64,000 nt of DNA from JACRLW01 sp050181465 (GCA_050181465.1 JBFXDD010000007.1:116280-180279); one strand, 5' to 3'. Counted from the first letter of the stretch, positions 42,068 through 52,117 are shown. Made by a program: numbers and translations. Notes: generated by a model not told the origin, from the sequence alone.

Positions 42068-44011
42068 TCACCAGACGACCGTCAGCATTGGCCGTTCGAC
42101 GACGGCGTCATGCTCGGTGCTGCGCACGCCCCAGCCGTCGTTGCCGTTGCCGATCAGCACCCAGCCGTGATTGGGCGCACCGTCGAGCCAGGCCTGTACG
42201 CTGGCGGTGACGTCGAACGACACCGTTCCCTTCTGGGTCACCTGACCGCCGGTGTCGAGGTCTGCGCTCGCGCTCGCCTCGGCCCCGACCTGCACACCGC
42301 CGCCGAGCAAGTTCCACGTCGATTGCTCGTTCCAACCGACCAACATGCGATGGAGACGCCCGCCGTCGGTGCTGGCTGCCGAGTCGCCCTCGGTGGTGAG
42401 GGTGAGGATGGCGCGGCGGACTCGCGTACCGCTTGGGAGCTGTCCGACGCCGTTGCCCACGATCCCGTCGAAGGCCAACAGCGACTGATCGTGATCGCCG
42501 TCGCCGTCACAGAACAACAGTGGGTCGTTGCCGCGCGGCGTGCCCGGCAGGGTTCCGCCGTTGCTGCCGTCACCGATGCGCGTGTCGCGACCGCCGAGGT
42601 AGGGACCGGCGCCGAAGTCCTGCCCCTCACGAAAGCGCGCGACTCGCTCGGACTCCAGCCGCTGCCGATGGGCGATCAGGTCGTAGGCCAAGTCGAAGGC
42701 GTGATCGGGTTGACCGGTGTAATCGGGTCCGCTGCCGGCGATGAAGGTCGGTGAGAACGGCCGTACCTCCAGCAAGGCTCGCAGTGGATCGAAGTGCAGG
42801 GTCCGCAGCCACCCGTTGCCGCCCTGCACGTCGGACTGGTAGTCGGCGAGAATCGAGTGAGCTTCGATACCGAAGATCGTGCGATCGATACGGCGACCGG
42901 GTCCGTGCACGTGACCGCAAAGGACGAGGAAGACCTGCGGAAAGGGCTCGACGAGTTTTCGGTGCACGTCGATCGCGGCGTTGTTGCCGCCCGAGTCGGG
43001 AGTCGCGCCGCCGGTTCGGAACGGGGCGGGGTTACCGGTGCCCAGATGTTCATGCGTGGAGACGATCGCTGGAACCGACGGGTGAGCTGACAGCACGCTC
43101 TGCGCCCACTCGATCGCGGCGTCATTCGGCCGCCATTCGAGCGCCAAGTGGAGCAGGTCCCCGCTGCGCGTCGGGAAGCGGTGCGCAGAGTTGCGCTGAT
43201 TGCTGCTGGTGCCCAGAAAAGTCGGACGGCCGTTCCAGCGTGCAGCGCCGAAGGTCGCCGTGAATGCCGTCGCCGCCGCCTTGTCGTTGACGACGTCGAA
43301 GTCGTGATTGCCGAGCGCGACCGAGTAGGGCACCCGCGGGTCGAGCCGAGCCATCGCGGCGTCCGCGCGCGCGAACTCGATCGGATATCGGGCACCGTTC
43401 TGGACGATGTCGCCGACCTGAGTGACGAATGCGATCTCATCCGCGTTGCGCAAGGCCCAATCGGTCTGCCCGACGAAGTGGAAGTAGATCGCCGACTGCT
43501 CCGAGTAGAACTGCGTGTCGGGCAACATCGCGATCGTGAAGTCCGCGCGGGGCGGCGGCACGCGCAACGCCAACCCGTAGCTCACGCCGCTGAGTGCGCC
43601 GGTCGAGGGCACCCAGAAGATCGTCTGCAGGAAGATCTCGCCGGCGGCCGGCAGCAGACTCGTCGGCAGAGGAATAATCGCCGGCGGCACGCCGGTGGCG
43701 GGGAACGGCAGGGCGACGTCGCTGCTGGTCAGCAGTGAACAGCCGGGGAGACCGAGGGGCGTCAGCTCGAGCGGCAAGGGCGCCCCGCCGAGGTCGCGAC
43801 TCGAGAAGCCCAACAGCAGCGCGAGAGGAGCGGCGGGCGGCAGCGCGACGGCGCGCGCGGTGACGTCACGGCCCGGTTGGAACGAAGGATCGAGCCAGAA
43901 CACGGGCGAGACCCCGCTCACGCGATCGCAGGCGGAACCGAAGATCGTGGTCTGGCACACGAGGCCGCCGGCCAAGGCCGCGGTCGCGAGAACGGAATGA
44001 AGCGGACGCAT
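42068..44011 (-). CDS. Secreted metallophosphoesterase with N-terminal beta domain and DNRLRE-like C-terminus
   Basis: The 647-residue protein starts with a signal peptide (MRPLHSVLATAALAGGLVCQ). A ~130-residue beta-rich domain follows, like those at the ends of other secreted proteins here. The calcineurin-type phosphoesterase core has MLPDTQF (Asp165), QVGDIV (200-201), LGNHDF (234-236), STHEHL (318 onward) and CGHVHG (366-369). All metal ligands appear present, so it should be an active secreted phosphatase, phosphodiesterase or nuclease. The last ~170 residues (VRRAILTLTTEGDSAAS... to WVLIGNGNDGWGVRS) fit the DNRLRE-type CBM-like beta sandwich. It is divergent from leuS with 46 bp between starts. 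Confidence 0.85.
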   Translation of the reverse strand: MRPLHSVLATAALAGGLVCQTTIFGSACDRVSGVSPVFWLDPSFQPGRDVTARAVALPPAAPLALLLGFSSRDLGGAPLPLELTPLGLPGCSLLTSSDVALPFPATGVPPAIIPLPTSLLPAAGEIFLQTIFWVPSTGALSGVSYGLALRVPPPRADFTIAMLPDTQFYSEQSAIYFHFVGQTDWALRNADEIAFVTQVGDIVQNGARYPIEFARADAAMARLDPRVPYSVALGNHDFDVVNDKAAATAFTATFGAARWNGRPTFLGTSSNQRNSAHRFPTRSGDLLHLALEWRPNDAAIEWAQSVLSAHPSVPAIVSTHEHLGTGNPAPFRTGGATPDSGGNNAAIDVHRKLVEPFPQVFLVLCGHVHGPGRRIDRTIFGIEAHSILADYQSDVQGGNGWLRTLHFDPLRALLEVRPFSPTFIAGSGPDYTGQPDHAFDLAYDLIAHRQRLESERVARFREGQDFGAGPYLGGRDTRIGDGSNGGTLPGTPRGNDPLLFCDGDGDHDQSLLAFDGIVGNGVGQLPSGTRVRRAILTLTTEGDSAASTDGGRLHRMLVGWNEQSTWNLLGGGVQVGAEASASADLDTGGQVTQKGTVSFDVTASVQAWLDGAPNHGWVLIGNGNDGWGVRSTEHDAVVERPMLTVVW

Positions 44012-44057
44012 CGCGAGGCAGCGTGGCGATCGATCGTGAATCCCGCTTCAAGAGGCG

Positions 44058-46721
44058 ATGGATCCCAACCCGCGCGATCCCCAGAATGTTCCGCCCGCCA
44101 TGTCCGAGTCCCGTCAAACCTATCGCCCCGCCGAGATCGAGCCGAAATGGCAACGCTTCTGGGATGACCACGAAGTCTTCCGCGCCCGCAATCCGGGTGA
44201 GCCGGGATTCGAGGCCAAGCGCCCCAAGTTCTACGCGCTCGACATGTTTCCCTATCCGTCGGGAGCCGGGCTTCACGTGGGACATCCGGAGGGCTACACG
44301 GCCACCGACATCGTCTGTCGCAAGAAGCGAATGGACGGCTTCAACGTGTTGCACCCGATGGGTTGGGACGCCTTCGGCTTGCCGGCGGAGCAATACGCGA
44401 TCCAGACCGGGCGTCATCCCGGCGAGACCACCTACGAGAACATCGCGACCTTCAAGCGGCAGTTGAAGAGCCTCGGCTTCAGCTACGACTGGAGCCGCGA
44501 GTTCGCGACCTGCGATCCGAGCTATTACAAGTGGACGCAGTGGATCTTCGCGCGCCTGTTCGAGAAGGGCCTGGCGTACGTGTCCGACGCTCCGGTGTGG
44601 TGGTGTGAAGCGCTCGGCACCGTGCTGTCCAACGACGAGGTCGTCAACGGTCGCAGCGAGCGCGGTGATCACCCGTGCGAGCGGCGGCCGCTGCAGCAAT
44701 GGATGTTCAGGATCACCGAGTATGCCCAACGCCTGCTCGACGATCTGGACGGCCTGGATTGGTCCGACTCACTCAAGACCCAGCAGCGCGAATGGATCGG
44801 TCGCAGCGAAGGCGCCGAGATCGAGTTCGACGTGCTCGATCATGGCGCGGCGCGGATCAAGGTGTTCACCACCCGCCCCGACACGCTGTTCGGCGCGTCG
44901 TTCATGGTGCTGGCGCCCGAGCACGAACTGGTCGCGCGCATCACGACCCCCGCACAGCGCACTGCCGTCGACGCCTATGTCGCCGCCGCCGCCACCAAGA
45001 GCGAACTCGAGCGCACCGAGTTGCAGAAGACCAAGACGGGTGTCTTCACCGGTGCCTACGCCCACAATCCCGTATTCGCCGCGGACGACCCGCGCGGTCG
45101 GATTCCGGTCTGGATCGCGGACTACGTGCTCGCCAGCTACGGAACCGGCGCGATCATGGCGGTGCCCGCCGGCGATGAGCGCGACTTCGAGTTCGCGACC
45201 ATGTTCAGCCTGCCGATTCCGCCGATCTTCGCGCCGTCGACCGGCGATGCCGAGCGCGACGCGCGCGTGCGTGCGGGTCGCGAGTGCATGACCGAACCGG
45301 CACCGTATGCGAACAGCGCCAACGTGGACGGTCTCGACCTGCACGGACTCGACAAGCCGCGCGCGATCCGTGCGGTGATCGACTGGCTCGGCGCGCGCGG
45401 CCGCGGTCGTGCGCGCGTTCAGTTCAAGATGCGCGACTGGCTGTTCTCGCGGCAGCGCTATTGGGGTGAACCGTTCCCCATCGTGTTCCGCGAGGACGGC
45501 TCCCCCGAACTGGTCTCCGATGCGAGTCTGCCGGTCGAGCTGCCGGCGATGGCCGATTTCAAACCGCACGGCACTCCCGAGTCGCCGCTGGCGCGCGCGA
45601 CCGCCTGGGTCGAGACGCACGATGCGCAAGGGCGACCCGCGCGGCGCGAGATCAACACGATGCCGGGTGCCGCCGGCTCGAGCTGGTACTTCCTGCGCTT
45701 CTGCGATCCGCACAACGAACGCGAGTTCTGCTCGCGCGCTGCGAGCGACTACTGGCTGCCGGTCGATCTCTACGTAGGCGGCACGGAGCACGCGGTCGGG
45801 CACCTACTCTACTCGCGCTTTTGGACCAAGGCCCTGCACGACCTCGGCTTGCTGCGCGAGCACGAGCCGTTCCACAAGCTCTACAACCAGGGAATGATCC
45901 TGTCGTTCGCGTATCAGGACGGTCGCGGCGCGACGGTCCCGCAGAGCGAAGTGGAGGACAACGGTGACGGCGCGTGGCGACACCGAGGCACCGGTGAGGC
46001 GCTCACGCAGGTCGTCACCAAGATGTCGAAGCGTTACGGCAACGTCGTCAATCCCGATGACGTCGTGCGCGAGTACGGCGCGGATACGCTCCGTCTGTAC
46101 GAGATGTACATGGGCCCGCTTGCGGACAGCAAGCCGTGGAATCCGAAGGATGTGCCTGGTGTGCACCGCTTCCTCGCTCGTGCGTGGCGTCTGGCGGTGC
46201 CGGAAGACTTCGCGGTCGGCAACGTGCACCCGCACTTGTTGGATGACCGAACGGACGACCCGGAACTCGAGCGCGCGCTCCATCGCTGCATCGACAAGGT
46301 CGGCGCGGACATCGAGCGACTTGCCTTCAACACCGCGATCGCGGCGATGATGGTGTTCGTGAACGAGGCGACCAAGGCGAGCGATCGGCTGTCGCGCAGT
46401 CAGGTGCTGCGCTTCGTCCAGATTCTCTCACCCTTCGCTCCGCACGTCGCGGAAGAGCTGTGGGAGCGGCTGCGCGGTATCGGACTGCTCGCGCACTCGC
46501 CATGGCCCGCCGTCGATCCAGCGATGCTGGTGGACGACACCATCGAACTCGCCGTGCAAGTGCTCGGCAAGGTGCGTGCTCGCATCACGGTCGCCGCCGA
46601 CGCCGGCGCGGACGTCGTGACCGCGATGGCGCGTAATGCGGTGGCAGCACAGCTCGACGGCAAGACGGTGGTCAAGGAGATCGTCGTTCCGGGCAAGCTC
46701 GTGAACTTCGTCATCAAGTGA
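44058..46721 (+). CDS. leuS: Leucyl-tRNA synthetase
   Basis: The 887-residue class Ia synthetase carries the HIGH-like motif in FPYPSGAGLHVGHPEGY (His73-His76) and the KMSKS-like motif KMSKRYGNVV (655-659), with an editing (CP1) domain between (FTTRPDTLFGASFMVLAPEH, ASYGTGAIMAVPAGDERDFEF). The anticodon-binding and C-terminal domains follow to the end. It attaches leucine to tRNA-Leu in the cytoplasm and is essential. The start at 44058 is used; an ATG at 44100 is also possible. Its TGA overlaps the GTG of the next gene, so the two are coupled. Confidence 0.97.
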   Translation: MDPNPRDPQNVPPAMSESRQTYRPAEIEPKWQRFWDDHEVFRARNPGEPGFEAKRPKFYALDMFPYPSGAGLHVGHPEGYTATDIVCRKKRMDGFNVLHPMGWDAFGLPAEQYAIQTGRHPGETTYENIATFKRQLKSLGFSYDWSREFATCDPSYYKWTQWIFARLFEKGLAYVSDAPVWWCEALGTVLSNDEVVNGRSERGDHPCERRPLQQWMFRITEYAQRLLDDLDGLDWSDSLKTQQREWIGRSEGAEIEFDVLDHGAARIKVFTTRPDTLFGASFMVLAPEHELVARITTPAQRTAVDAYVAAAATKSELERTELQKTKTGVFTGAYAHNPVFAADDPRGRIPVWIADYVLASYGTGAIMAVPAGDERDFEFATMFSLPIPPIFAPSTGDAERDARVRAGRECMTEPAPYANSANVDGLDLHGLDKPRAIRAVIDWLGARGRGRARVQFKMRDWLFSRQRYWGEPFPIVFREDGSPELVSDASLPVELPAMADFKPHGTPESPLARATAWVETHDAQGRPARREINTMPGAAGSSWYFLRFCDPHNEREFCSRAASDYWLPVDLYVGGTEHAVGHLLYSRFWTKALHDLGLLREHEPFHKLYNQGMILSFAYQDGRGATVPQSEVEDNGDGAWRHRGTGEALTQVVTKMSKRYGNVVNPDDVVREYGADTLRLYEMYMGPLADSKPWNPKDVPGVHRFLARAWRLAVPEDFAVGNVHPHLLDDRTDDPELERALHRCIDKVGADIERLAFNTAIAAMMVFVNEATKASDRLSRSQVLRFVQILSPFAPHVAEELWERLRGIGLLAHSPWPAVDPAMLVDDTIELAVQVLGKVRARITVAADAGADVVTAMARNAVAAQLDGKTVVKEIVVPGKLVNFVIK

Positions 46722-47719
46722 GCGGGCTTCCGGACGCGTTGATCGAACACCTCGCGCGCGCGCGTGCGGCTCGCGCGGGCCTGGTCGAGCGACTGCGCGC
46801 CGAGCACACCGATTGCTGGCGGTGGTTCCACGGCGCGACCGAGGGCATTCCCGGACTCGCGGTGGATCGCTACGGCGAACTGCTGATCGCGCAGTTGTTC
46901 CGCTCCGCGGCGGCCGAGTGGGACGTCGCGCAGCTCGCCGCAACGATCGGTGCGTTCTTCGCGACGCCGTGCGCGGTCGTCGATCGTCGCGACGGTCATC
47001 GTGCCGCGACGATCACTGACGCCGCGACCGAGCGCGAGGTGATCGTTCGCGAAGGTGACGTGCGCATGCTGGTGCGCGCGGCGCACCGCGGCCTCGACCC
47101 GTGGTTGTTCCTGGACTTCCGTGCCGGCCGTCGCCGCATCGCCGAGCTGGCTCGGGGTCGATCGGTGCTCAACCTGTTCGCCTACACCTGCACCGCCGGT
47201 CTCGTCGCACAGCATGCCGGTGCCGTCGAGACTTGGAACGTCGACTTCGCGTCGAGCAGTCTCGCGGTCGGTGAGCGCAACCTGGCGCTCAACGAACTCG
47301 TTCCGTCACGCGTGCGCTTCCTGCGCGAAGATTGCCTCGTGACGCTTCGACAACTCGCCGGGCAAACCGTCGGCCGGCGTCACCAGACCGGCGACATCCG
47401 GCCGCGATCGCCGCGCCATTTCGACCTGGTCGTGCTCGATCCGCCGCGACTGGCTCGCGGCAAGTTCGGCAAGATCGACGTCGTGCATGACTATCAGTCT
47501 TTGTTCAAGCCGGCGTGGCTCGTGACTGCCGACGGCGGTCACTTGCTCGCGACCAACCACGTCGCCGCGGTGGAGCGCGACGTTTGGATCGAATCGTTGC
47601 ATCGCTGCGCGCGAAAGGCCGGTCGGCCGATTCGTGAGCTCGAAGTGATCGCGCCCGACGAGGACTTCCCCTCGCCGGATGGGCGGCCTCCGCTCAAGCT
47701 GGCGCTCTGTTCGGTGTGA
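46718..47719 (+). CDS. RlmI/RlmK-type class I methyltransferase (23S rRNA type)
   Basis: The 333-residue protein starts at a GTG overlapping the leuS stop. After an N-terminal region with 'GIPGLAVDRYGELL', it has the methyltransferase core NLFAYTCTAGLVAQHAGA (motif I), 'VNVDF/WNVDFASSSL' and DLVVLDPPRLARGKFG (motif IV, DPP). This order matches the RlmI/RlmK-L group that methylates 23S rRNA cytosine C5 or guanine. A separate N-terminal PUA domain is not clearly seen. Target uncertain. Coupling with leuS suggests a housekeeping translation role. Its 3' end overlaps the convergent secreted-protein gene by 26 bp. Confidence 0.8.
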   Translation: MSGLPDALIEHLARARAARAGLVERLRAEHTDCWRWFHGATEGIPGLAVDRYGELLIAQLFRSAAAEWDVAQLAATIGAFFATPCAVVDRRDGHRAATITDAATEREVIVREGDVRMLVRAAHRGLDPWLFLDFRAGRRRIAELARGRSVLNLFAYTCTAGLVAQHAGAVETWNVDFASSSLAVGERNLALNELVPSRVRFLREDCLVTLRQLAGQTVGRRHQTGDIRPRSPRHFDLVVLDPPRLARGKFGKIDVVHDYQSLFKPAWLVTADGGHLLATNHVAAVERDVWIESLHRCARKAGRPIRELEVIAPDEDFPSPDGRPPLKLALCSV

Positions 47720-48887
47720 TGCGGCGAGCGCCGTTGCGCCGATGCAGTCCCGCGAGCGCGAACAAGCAGACGACCGCGAGTGCGCCCGACAGCGCGGCGA
47801 CCGCGTGCGGGAGTTCCCATTGCAGCGGCGACAGCGAGGGCTCGCGCGGTGTCGGTTCGACGACGTGCGCCGCTTCCGCGTGCATGGCAGCCGTCAACGG
47901 CGGCGGGAGCAGACTCCAGATCGCGCGCGCGGCGAACTCCACGCTGCCGCCGATCTTCGGGTCGGCGGCCGCGGCGATCGCGGCGATGGAAGTCGTCGAC
48001 CGCAGTCGTACGAGCGAGTGCATCGCGGTCAGCCGGAGATCCGCGTCACCGTGAAGGAGTCGCTCGAGCGTCGCGATCGCCCGCGGCTCCTGGAAGCGAC
48101 CGAGCTGGCGTGCGGCTTCCTCTTGTTCGTCGGCGCGGGCGGAGGCCGCCATCAGGATCCAACGCTCGACGTCGGCCGTGATCGCCTTCGGCGGCACCTC
48201 GCCGTCATCACCGGATTGTCGGTCGGCGAGAAGGACCAGCACCGTGGGCAGAAGCAAGCCGCCGTCGCTCGAGCCGTCGACCCGCAGCGTGCCGTCCTTG
48301 GTCCGTCGCGCGAGCAGCGCGACCGTGCCGCATTCGGCAGCGCCCATCATCAGGGCTTCGCTCGACGGGTCGCCCTCGAGAATCGCGGTCGCGAGGTTGC
48401 CGACGATCGCATCGAGACTCGCGGTGAGCCAGCCGGTCGCGGCCTCGTAGCCGAATCGTTCGACGAGTCGCCGCAGCTCCGTCGGGAGCTTCTCGAGGTC
48501 CAGTTCCGGATCGATCCACCAAGTCTCATGGCCCCGGCGATCGCATGCCCCACGGACCTGTGCCTCGCCGTCGAGTTCGAGGGTGAAGCGCATCGCGTCG
48601 TCGCCCAGATCGATGGTCTTGCTCGCGCTGAGGCTCAGTCCGCCGTCGCGTCCGAGTTGGAGGCGCAGGCCGGCGTTCGCCTCGATGCCGCGGTCGCCGT
48701 GCTCGAGAAGCGTGGCGCGAAGCCAACGCAGTCCCGGCGGCAGCGACCGGCTGTCGAGCGGAGCGATCTCCGCGACCAATCGCGCGCTCTGCGTCCAAGC
48801 GATCGCCGGGAGCAGGAGAGCCGCGAGGACGAGCTTCAGCGCCGCCGCGGCGCGTCTTGGGTTTCGCTCCCGCCTGCTTCGCTCCAC
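47694..48887 (-). CDS. Membrane/secreted protein with HEAT-like region
   Basis: The GTG at 48887 is preferred because GGAGGAAGA lies just upstream; a GTG at 48905 is an alternative. The 397-residue product has a basic N-terminus and signal/anchor (LKLVLAALLLPAIAWTQ). A beta-rich region with 'AMRFTLELDGEAQVRGACD' follows. Then comes a helical stretch with HEAT-like units (EQEEAARQLGRFQEPRAIAT, GDADLRLTAMHSLVRLRSTT). A C-terminal transmembrane helix (AVAALSGALAVVCLFALAGL) ends in RRNGARR. The gene overlaps the upstream HEAT-type gene by 52 bp, so the two are co-translated and may form a complex. Function unknown. Confidence 0.65.
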   Translation of the reverse strand: MERSRRERNPRRAAAALKLVLAALLLPAIAWTQSARLVAEIAPLDSRSLPPGLRWLRATLLEHGDRGIEANAGLRLQLGRDGGLSLSASKTIDLGDDAMRFTLELDGEAQVRGACDRRGHETWWIDPELDLEKLPTELRRLVERFGYEAATGWLTASLDAIVGNLATAILEGDPSSEALMMGAAECGTVALLARRTKDGTLRVDGSSDGGLLLPTVLVLLADRQSGDDGEVPPKAITADVERWILMAASARADEQEEAARQLGRFQEPRAIATLERLLHGDADLRLTAMHSLVRLRSTTSIAAIAAAADPKIGGSVEFAARAIWSLLPPPLTAAMHAEAAHVVEPTPREPSLSPLQWELPHAVAALSGALAVVCLFALAGLHRRNGARRITPNRAPA

Positions 48888-51800
48888 TCTTCCTCCATGG
48901 GCCACTCGTCTTCCTCGCCGGATGCGATCTCGGCGTCCCAGTTCTCACCGGGCTGATACTCAGGCTGATAGTCCTCGTAGCGCGGGCGCAGGCGAACGGG
49001 CGCGGTCGGCGCAGGTCCGGCCACTTCGCGTGCCCGTGCCGCCCAGTTCTCGCCCTTCCGGCGCTTGCGCTGCCGGCGGAACACCATGGTGAGTCCGATT
49101 GCGACGACCGCCAGGAAGGAGCCGACCGCGATGATCAGGCCCCGGACTTTGCGATCGCTCCAGAGGCGCTGGATCGTGGCGCCGACCTGCTGCGCGACCC
49201 CGGCCAAGCCTGTCTTCTCCGCTTCGCCCATCCCGCCGCGAATCGACGCGAGGGCGACTTCCAGCAAGGGGCGGAGCTGATCGTTCTCCTTGGCGAGCCG
49301 ACCCTCGAGAGCCGACGCTGAGTTCGGATCGCGGAGGTCGCCGAGCCGCTGCACTGCATATCGACGCAGCAGCGAACTCTCGTGATCGAGGACCGCGATG
49401 AGCGCTTTGGTCTCCTCTCCCTCCGCTTCGAGCTTCGGCGACAGGGTTTGGAACAGCCAGACCAGTGCCTCTTCCGACTTCTTGCCGGGACTCTTGCAGG
49501 AGCTCGATGCGAGCAACAACACGGCCGGGTCACCGATCTCTCCCAGCGCCAACAGCGCGGCCGCCGAATCCTCGTCGTCCGAGCGCGACGCGTCGGTCTT
49601 CGAGGCGAGCGCGTTCAGGACATCGCGCGCCTCACTGGCCTTGAGTCGACCGAGGTTGGTGGCGGCGATCTTGCGGATCGTCGCGTCCTTGCTCGCGAGC
49701 AGTTGCATCGATGCTTGGATCGTGCGGCGATCGCCGAACAAGAGCAGTGCGCGCATCGCCTGCTGCTGCACTTCGATCGATTCGGACTGGAGCGCGATCT
49801 CGATCAGTCGCGGTACGGACTTGCTCGCGCGGAGTTTGCCGAGAGCGAAGATCGCGCGCGCGACCACTCGCGGGCTGTCGGAATCGAGATACTTGAGGAT
49901 GTCGTCGACGGCGGCCTCGCCGCGCTTCTCGAGCGCAGCGAGAATGCCGAGCGTAGCTGCCTCGCCGGTGCCGGCGACGGCCAGCGGCACCTCCATGCTG
50001 TCGGCGCCGAGATCCAGCGCCCGCCAGCCGGGAGTGAGTCCGGCGTTCGCGTCGCCGCGCAAGAAGACGTCGCGCAGCATGGGCAGGGACATCCCTCGAC
50101 TTCGTGCGACGAGCTCGTTGCGCATCGGGCCGTGCAAGTCCCCGACCGCGAACACGTCACCGGTGCGCCGATCCATGGGCCAGACGACGGCCATCCAGTG
50201 CGGATCGCCCTCCGTCGTCAACAGCGCGGACACGAGCATGTCGCCGACCGCGTGCACGCCGTCGGGGCGTCGACCTTCGAAGAGATCGCGATCGACGAGC
50301 CCGTTCTCCATGAGCGAGTCGATGTCGCAGAAGGTCTTGTGCCGCTCGAAGTAGCGCGTCTCACCGATCTGGAGTGCAGCGAGGACCTGTGCGATCCGCA
50401 CTGCCTTTGCATCTGCGGACGACCGCGTCGCGCTGAGCAGTTGTGCCATCGCCGGGTCGTTGAGCGCTTCTTCCGCGCCCACGCTGAGAGTGGCGAGAGC
50501 GATCTCGGAGAGGAAGCCACTGCCGGAGTCGAACTGGACCGTCACTCCCTGGGAGTTGCTGTACAGTCGCCAGCTCAGGGGCGAGAGGTGAGTCGCGGCA
50601 CGCGACACCACGCCGCGCAGTGCGGCCGCGTTGCCGAGCATCGGGCCGGCCTGATCGAGGGTCCGCAGGGCATCGGACATCAGCGGGCGGAGGTTCATCC
50701 AGCCGCAACCGATTCCGCCTTCCGAGAGCTGCACGAGAGAGGCGCGGACTTCGGGATGGGGAGTCGGCGCGCGCTGATCGCCGAGCCAGCGTCGCAACGT
50801 GCGCTCGGAGTCCGCGATCACGAAGCTTCCGGTGCTGACGGCGAAGCTGACGCCGCCGCCGCGTTGCACGATCAGGTCGTGACTCCCGATCTTGCCGTGG
50901 TCGAAGCCGGGCAGACGCGCGAGGGCGTCGCCGAGTCGATCGCGGCGCTCGAGGTCGAGGACGTAGACCCAATCGCCGCTGCTCGACGCGCTGCTGTTCG
51001 GCCACGCCATCGACACGATGCGCTGACCGAGCGCGAAGATGACGTCGGACTCGAGATCGACACCAAGTTGCTTGCCGACGGTCTGAACGACGCCGCGCAC
51101 GCTGGAGGCGGCGTCTGGCTCGATCTCATCGAGCGTGCTCAAGATGCTCAGGTAGAGGCCCCGCACATCCAGATGCACTGCGGAGAACGCGGCGATGTCG
51201 CGCGGTGCGAGCGTGGCGGTGTCGAGCGCGATGTGCCCCTTCGAGGGGAACAGGGCTTCGAGCATCGGTGGTCGCGGTGAGGGCAACCCGACGACGAGTC
51301 GCTCACGGACCGAGCCGCCCGCGACTTCGAGCAGGAGACCCGCCGCGCGGATCCGATCGATTCCCAGATTGGCGAACCAGCGCGTCAGCGGGTCGCGGGT
51401 CGGGAAGGGCAACTTGGCGACCGCCTGGTTGAGGGCGTTGCCGAGATCACAGTAGACGGTCACGATCCGATCGGCGCTCGCACGCGACCCGACGTGTTCG
51501 CAGAAATCGCGGTAGCCGGGGCTGCCGCTGAGCGCGGTGACATCTCGGCCGCTGCGGCGATCGAGGACGACGTCCGCGGTTTCCGCCGGGGTGCCGATCA
51601 CCATGGTCGTGCCGGCCAGTGCGAGTGCGACGCGGGCGTAGGGCGTCTCGATCAGCCAGCCGCGCGCCGCCCCGCGGTCGCGCTTCACGACGCCCGCCTT
51701 CGGGTCGGTGGACCGATCGTCCAGCGAACTCGTGAGTCGGCTCGCTTGTGCGCCCGCTTCGAGGATGGCGACGATGCCGTACTTGGGGTCTTGACCGGCG

Positions 51801-52117
51801 CCGTAGCGAACGATCGCCAAGGTGCCGCCGTTGCTCAGGAGGTCGCCTGGTCGCACGCCGTCGCCGAACTGCCCGAGGAAGGGGTTGGACAGTGCGGCGA
51901 GGACGTCGCGGAGGGCGGGTTGGTCGAGCGATTCCTGGAGGGTCGACCAGAGCTTGGTCTGTTCCAGTTCGGCGCGGAAGCTTGCGGTGGGGGCCACCTC
52001 AACGGCGACCAGAGTTTCCGGCGGCAGCAGGCTCGCATGACGCAGCGTCCCCGCGGTGTCATCCGGAGGAGTTTGCGGCAGCAAGGCTGCAGCGAGGAGA
52101 GCAATCGTCGTCAGCAT
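48836..52117 (-). CDS. Large membrane-anchored protein with HEAT repeats
   Basis: The 1093-residue product has a signal peptide (MLTTIALLAAALLPQ). A long alpha/beta ectodomain of ~650 residues follows (ETLVAVEVAPTASFRAELEQ, GIVAILEAGAQASRL, AVSTGSFVIADSERTLRRWL, style similar to DUF3352-like proteins). Then come HEAT-type helical repeats at ~700-960 (DSDSPRVVARAIFALGKLRA, KSVPRLIEIALQSESIEVQQ, KDATIRKIAATNLGRLKASE, RDPNSASALEGRLAKENDQL). A transmembrane helix (LIIAVGSFLAVVAIGLTMVF) and an acidic cytoplasmic tail end the protein. It is co-transcribed with 47694-48887. HEAT repeats suggest protein-protein contacts in the periplasmic-like space. No enzyme motif is seen. Confidence 0.7.
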   Translation of the reverse strand: MLTTIALLAAALLPQTPPDDTAGTLRHASLLPPETLVAVEVAPTASFRAELEQTKLWSTLQESLDQPALRDVLAALSNPFLGQFGDGVRPGDLLSNGGTLAIVRYGAGQDPKYGIVAILEAGAQASRLTSSLDDRSTDPKAGVVKRDRGAARGWLIETPYARVALALAGTTMVIGTPAETADVVLDRRSGRDVTALSGSPGYRDFCEHVGSRASADRIVTVYCDLGNALNQAVAKLPFPTRDPLTRWFANLGIDRIRAAGLLLEVAGGSVRERLVVGLPSPRPPMLEALFPSKGHIALDTATLAPRDIAAFSAVHLDVRGLYLSILSTLDEIEPDAASSVRGVVQTVGKQLGVDLESDVIFALGQRIVSMAWPNSSASSSGDWVYVLDLERRDRLGDALARLPGFDHGKIGSHDLIVQRGGGVSFAVSTGSFVIADSERTLRRWLGDQRAPTPHPEVRASLVQLSEGGIGCGWMNLRPLMSDALRTLDQAGPMLGNAAALRGVVSRAATHLSPLSWRLYSNSQGVTVQFDSGSGFLSEIALATLSVGAEEALNDPAMAQLLSATRSSADAKAVRIAQVLAALQIGETRYFERHKTFCDIDSLMENGLVDRDLFEGRRPDGVHAVGDMLVSALLTTEGDPHWMAVVWPMDRRTGDVFAVGDLHGPMRNELVARSRGMSLPMLRDVFLRGDANAGLTPGWRALDLGADSMEVPLAVAGTGEAATLGILAALEKRGEAAVDDILKYLDSDSPRVVARAIFALGKLRASKSVPRLIEIALQSESIEVQQQAMRALLLFGDRRTIQASMQLLASKDATIRKIAATNLGRLKASEARDVLNALASKTDASRSDDEDSAAALLALGEIGDPAVLLLASSSCKSPGKKSEEALVWLFQTLSPKLEAEGEETKALIAVLDHESSLLRRYAVQRLGDLRDPNSASALEGRLAKENDQLRPLLEVALASIRGGMGEAEKTGLAGVAQQVGATIQRLWSDRKVRGLIIAVGSFLAVVAIGLTMVFRRQRKRRKGENWAARAREVAGPAPTAPVRLRPRYEDYQPEYQPGENWDAEIASGEEDEWPMEEEWSEAGGSETQDAPRRR

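Noticed and set aside
44012..44057. T-box or other riboswitch before leuS
   Set aside because: Only 46 bp separate the two starts, too short for a T-box leader, and no T-box sequence is seen.
44769..45803. Long minus-strand frame inside leuS
   Set aside because: It is antisense to the leuS editing and core domains and has no domain of its own.
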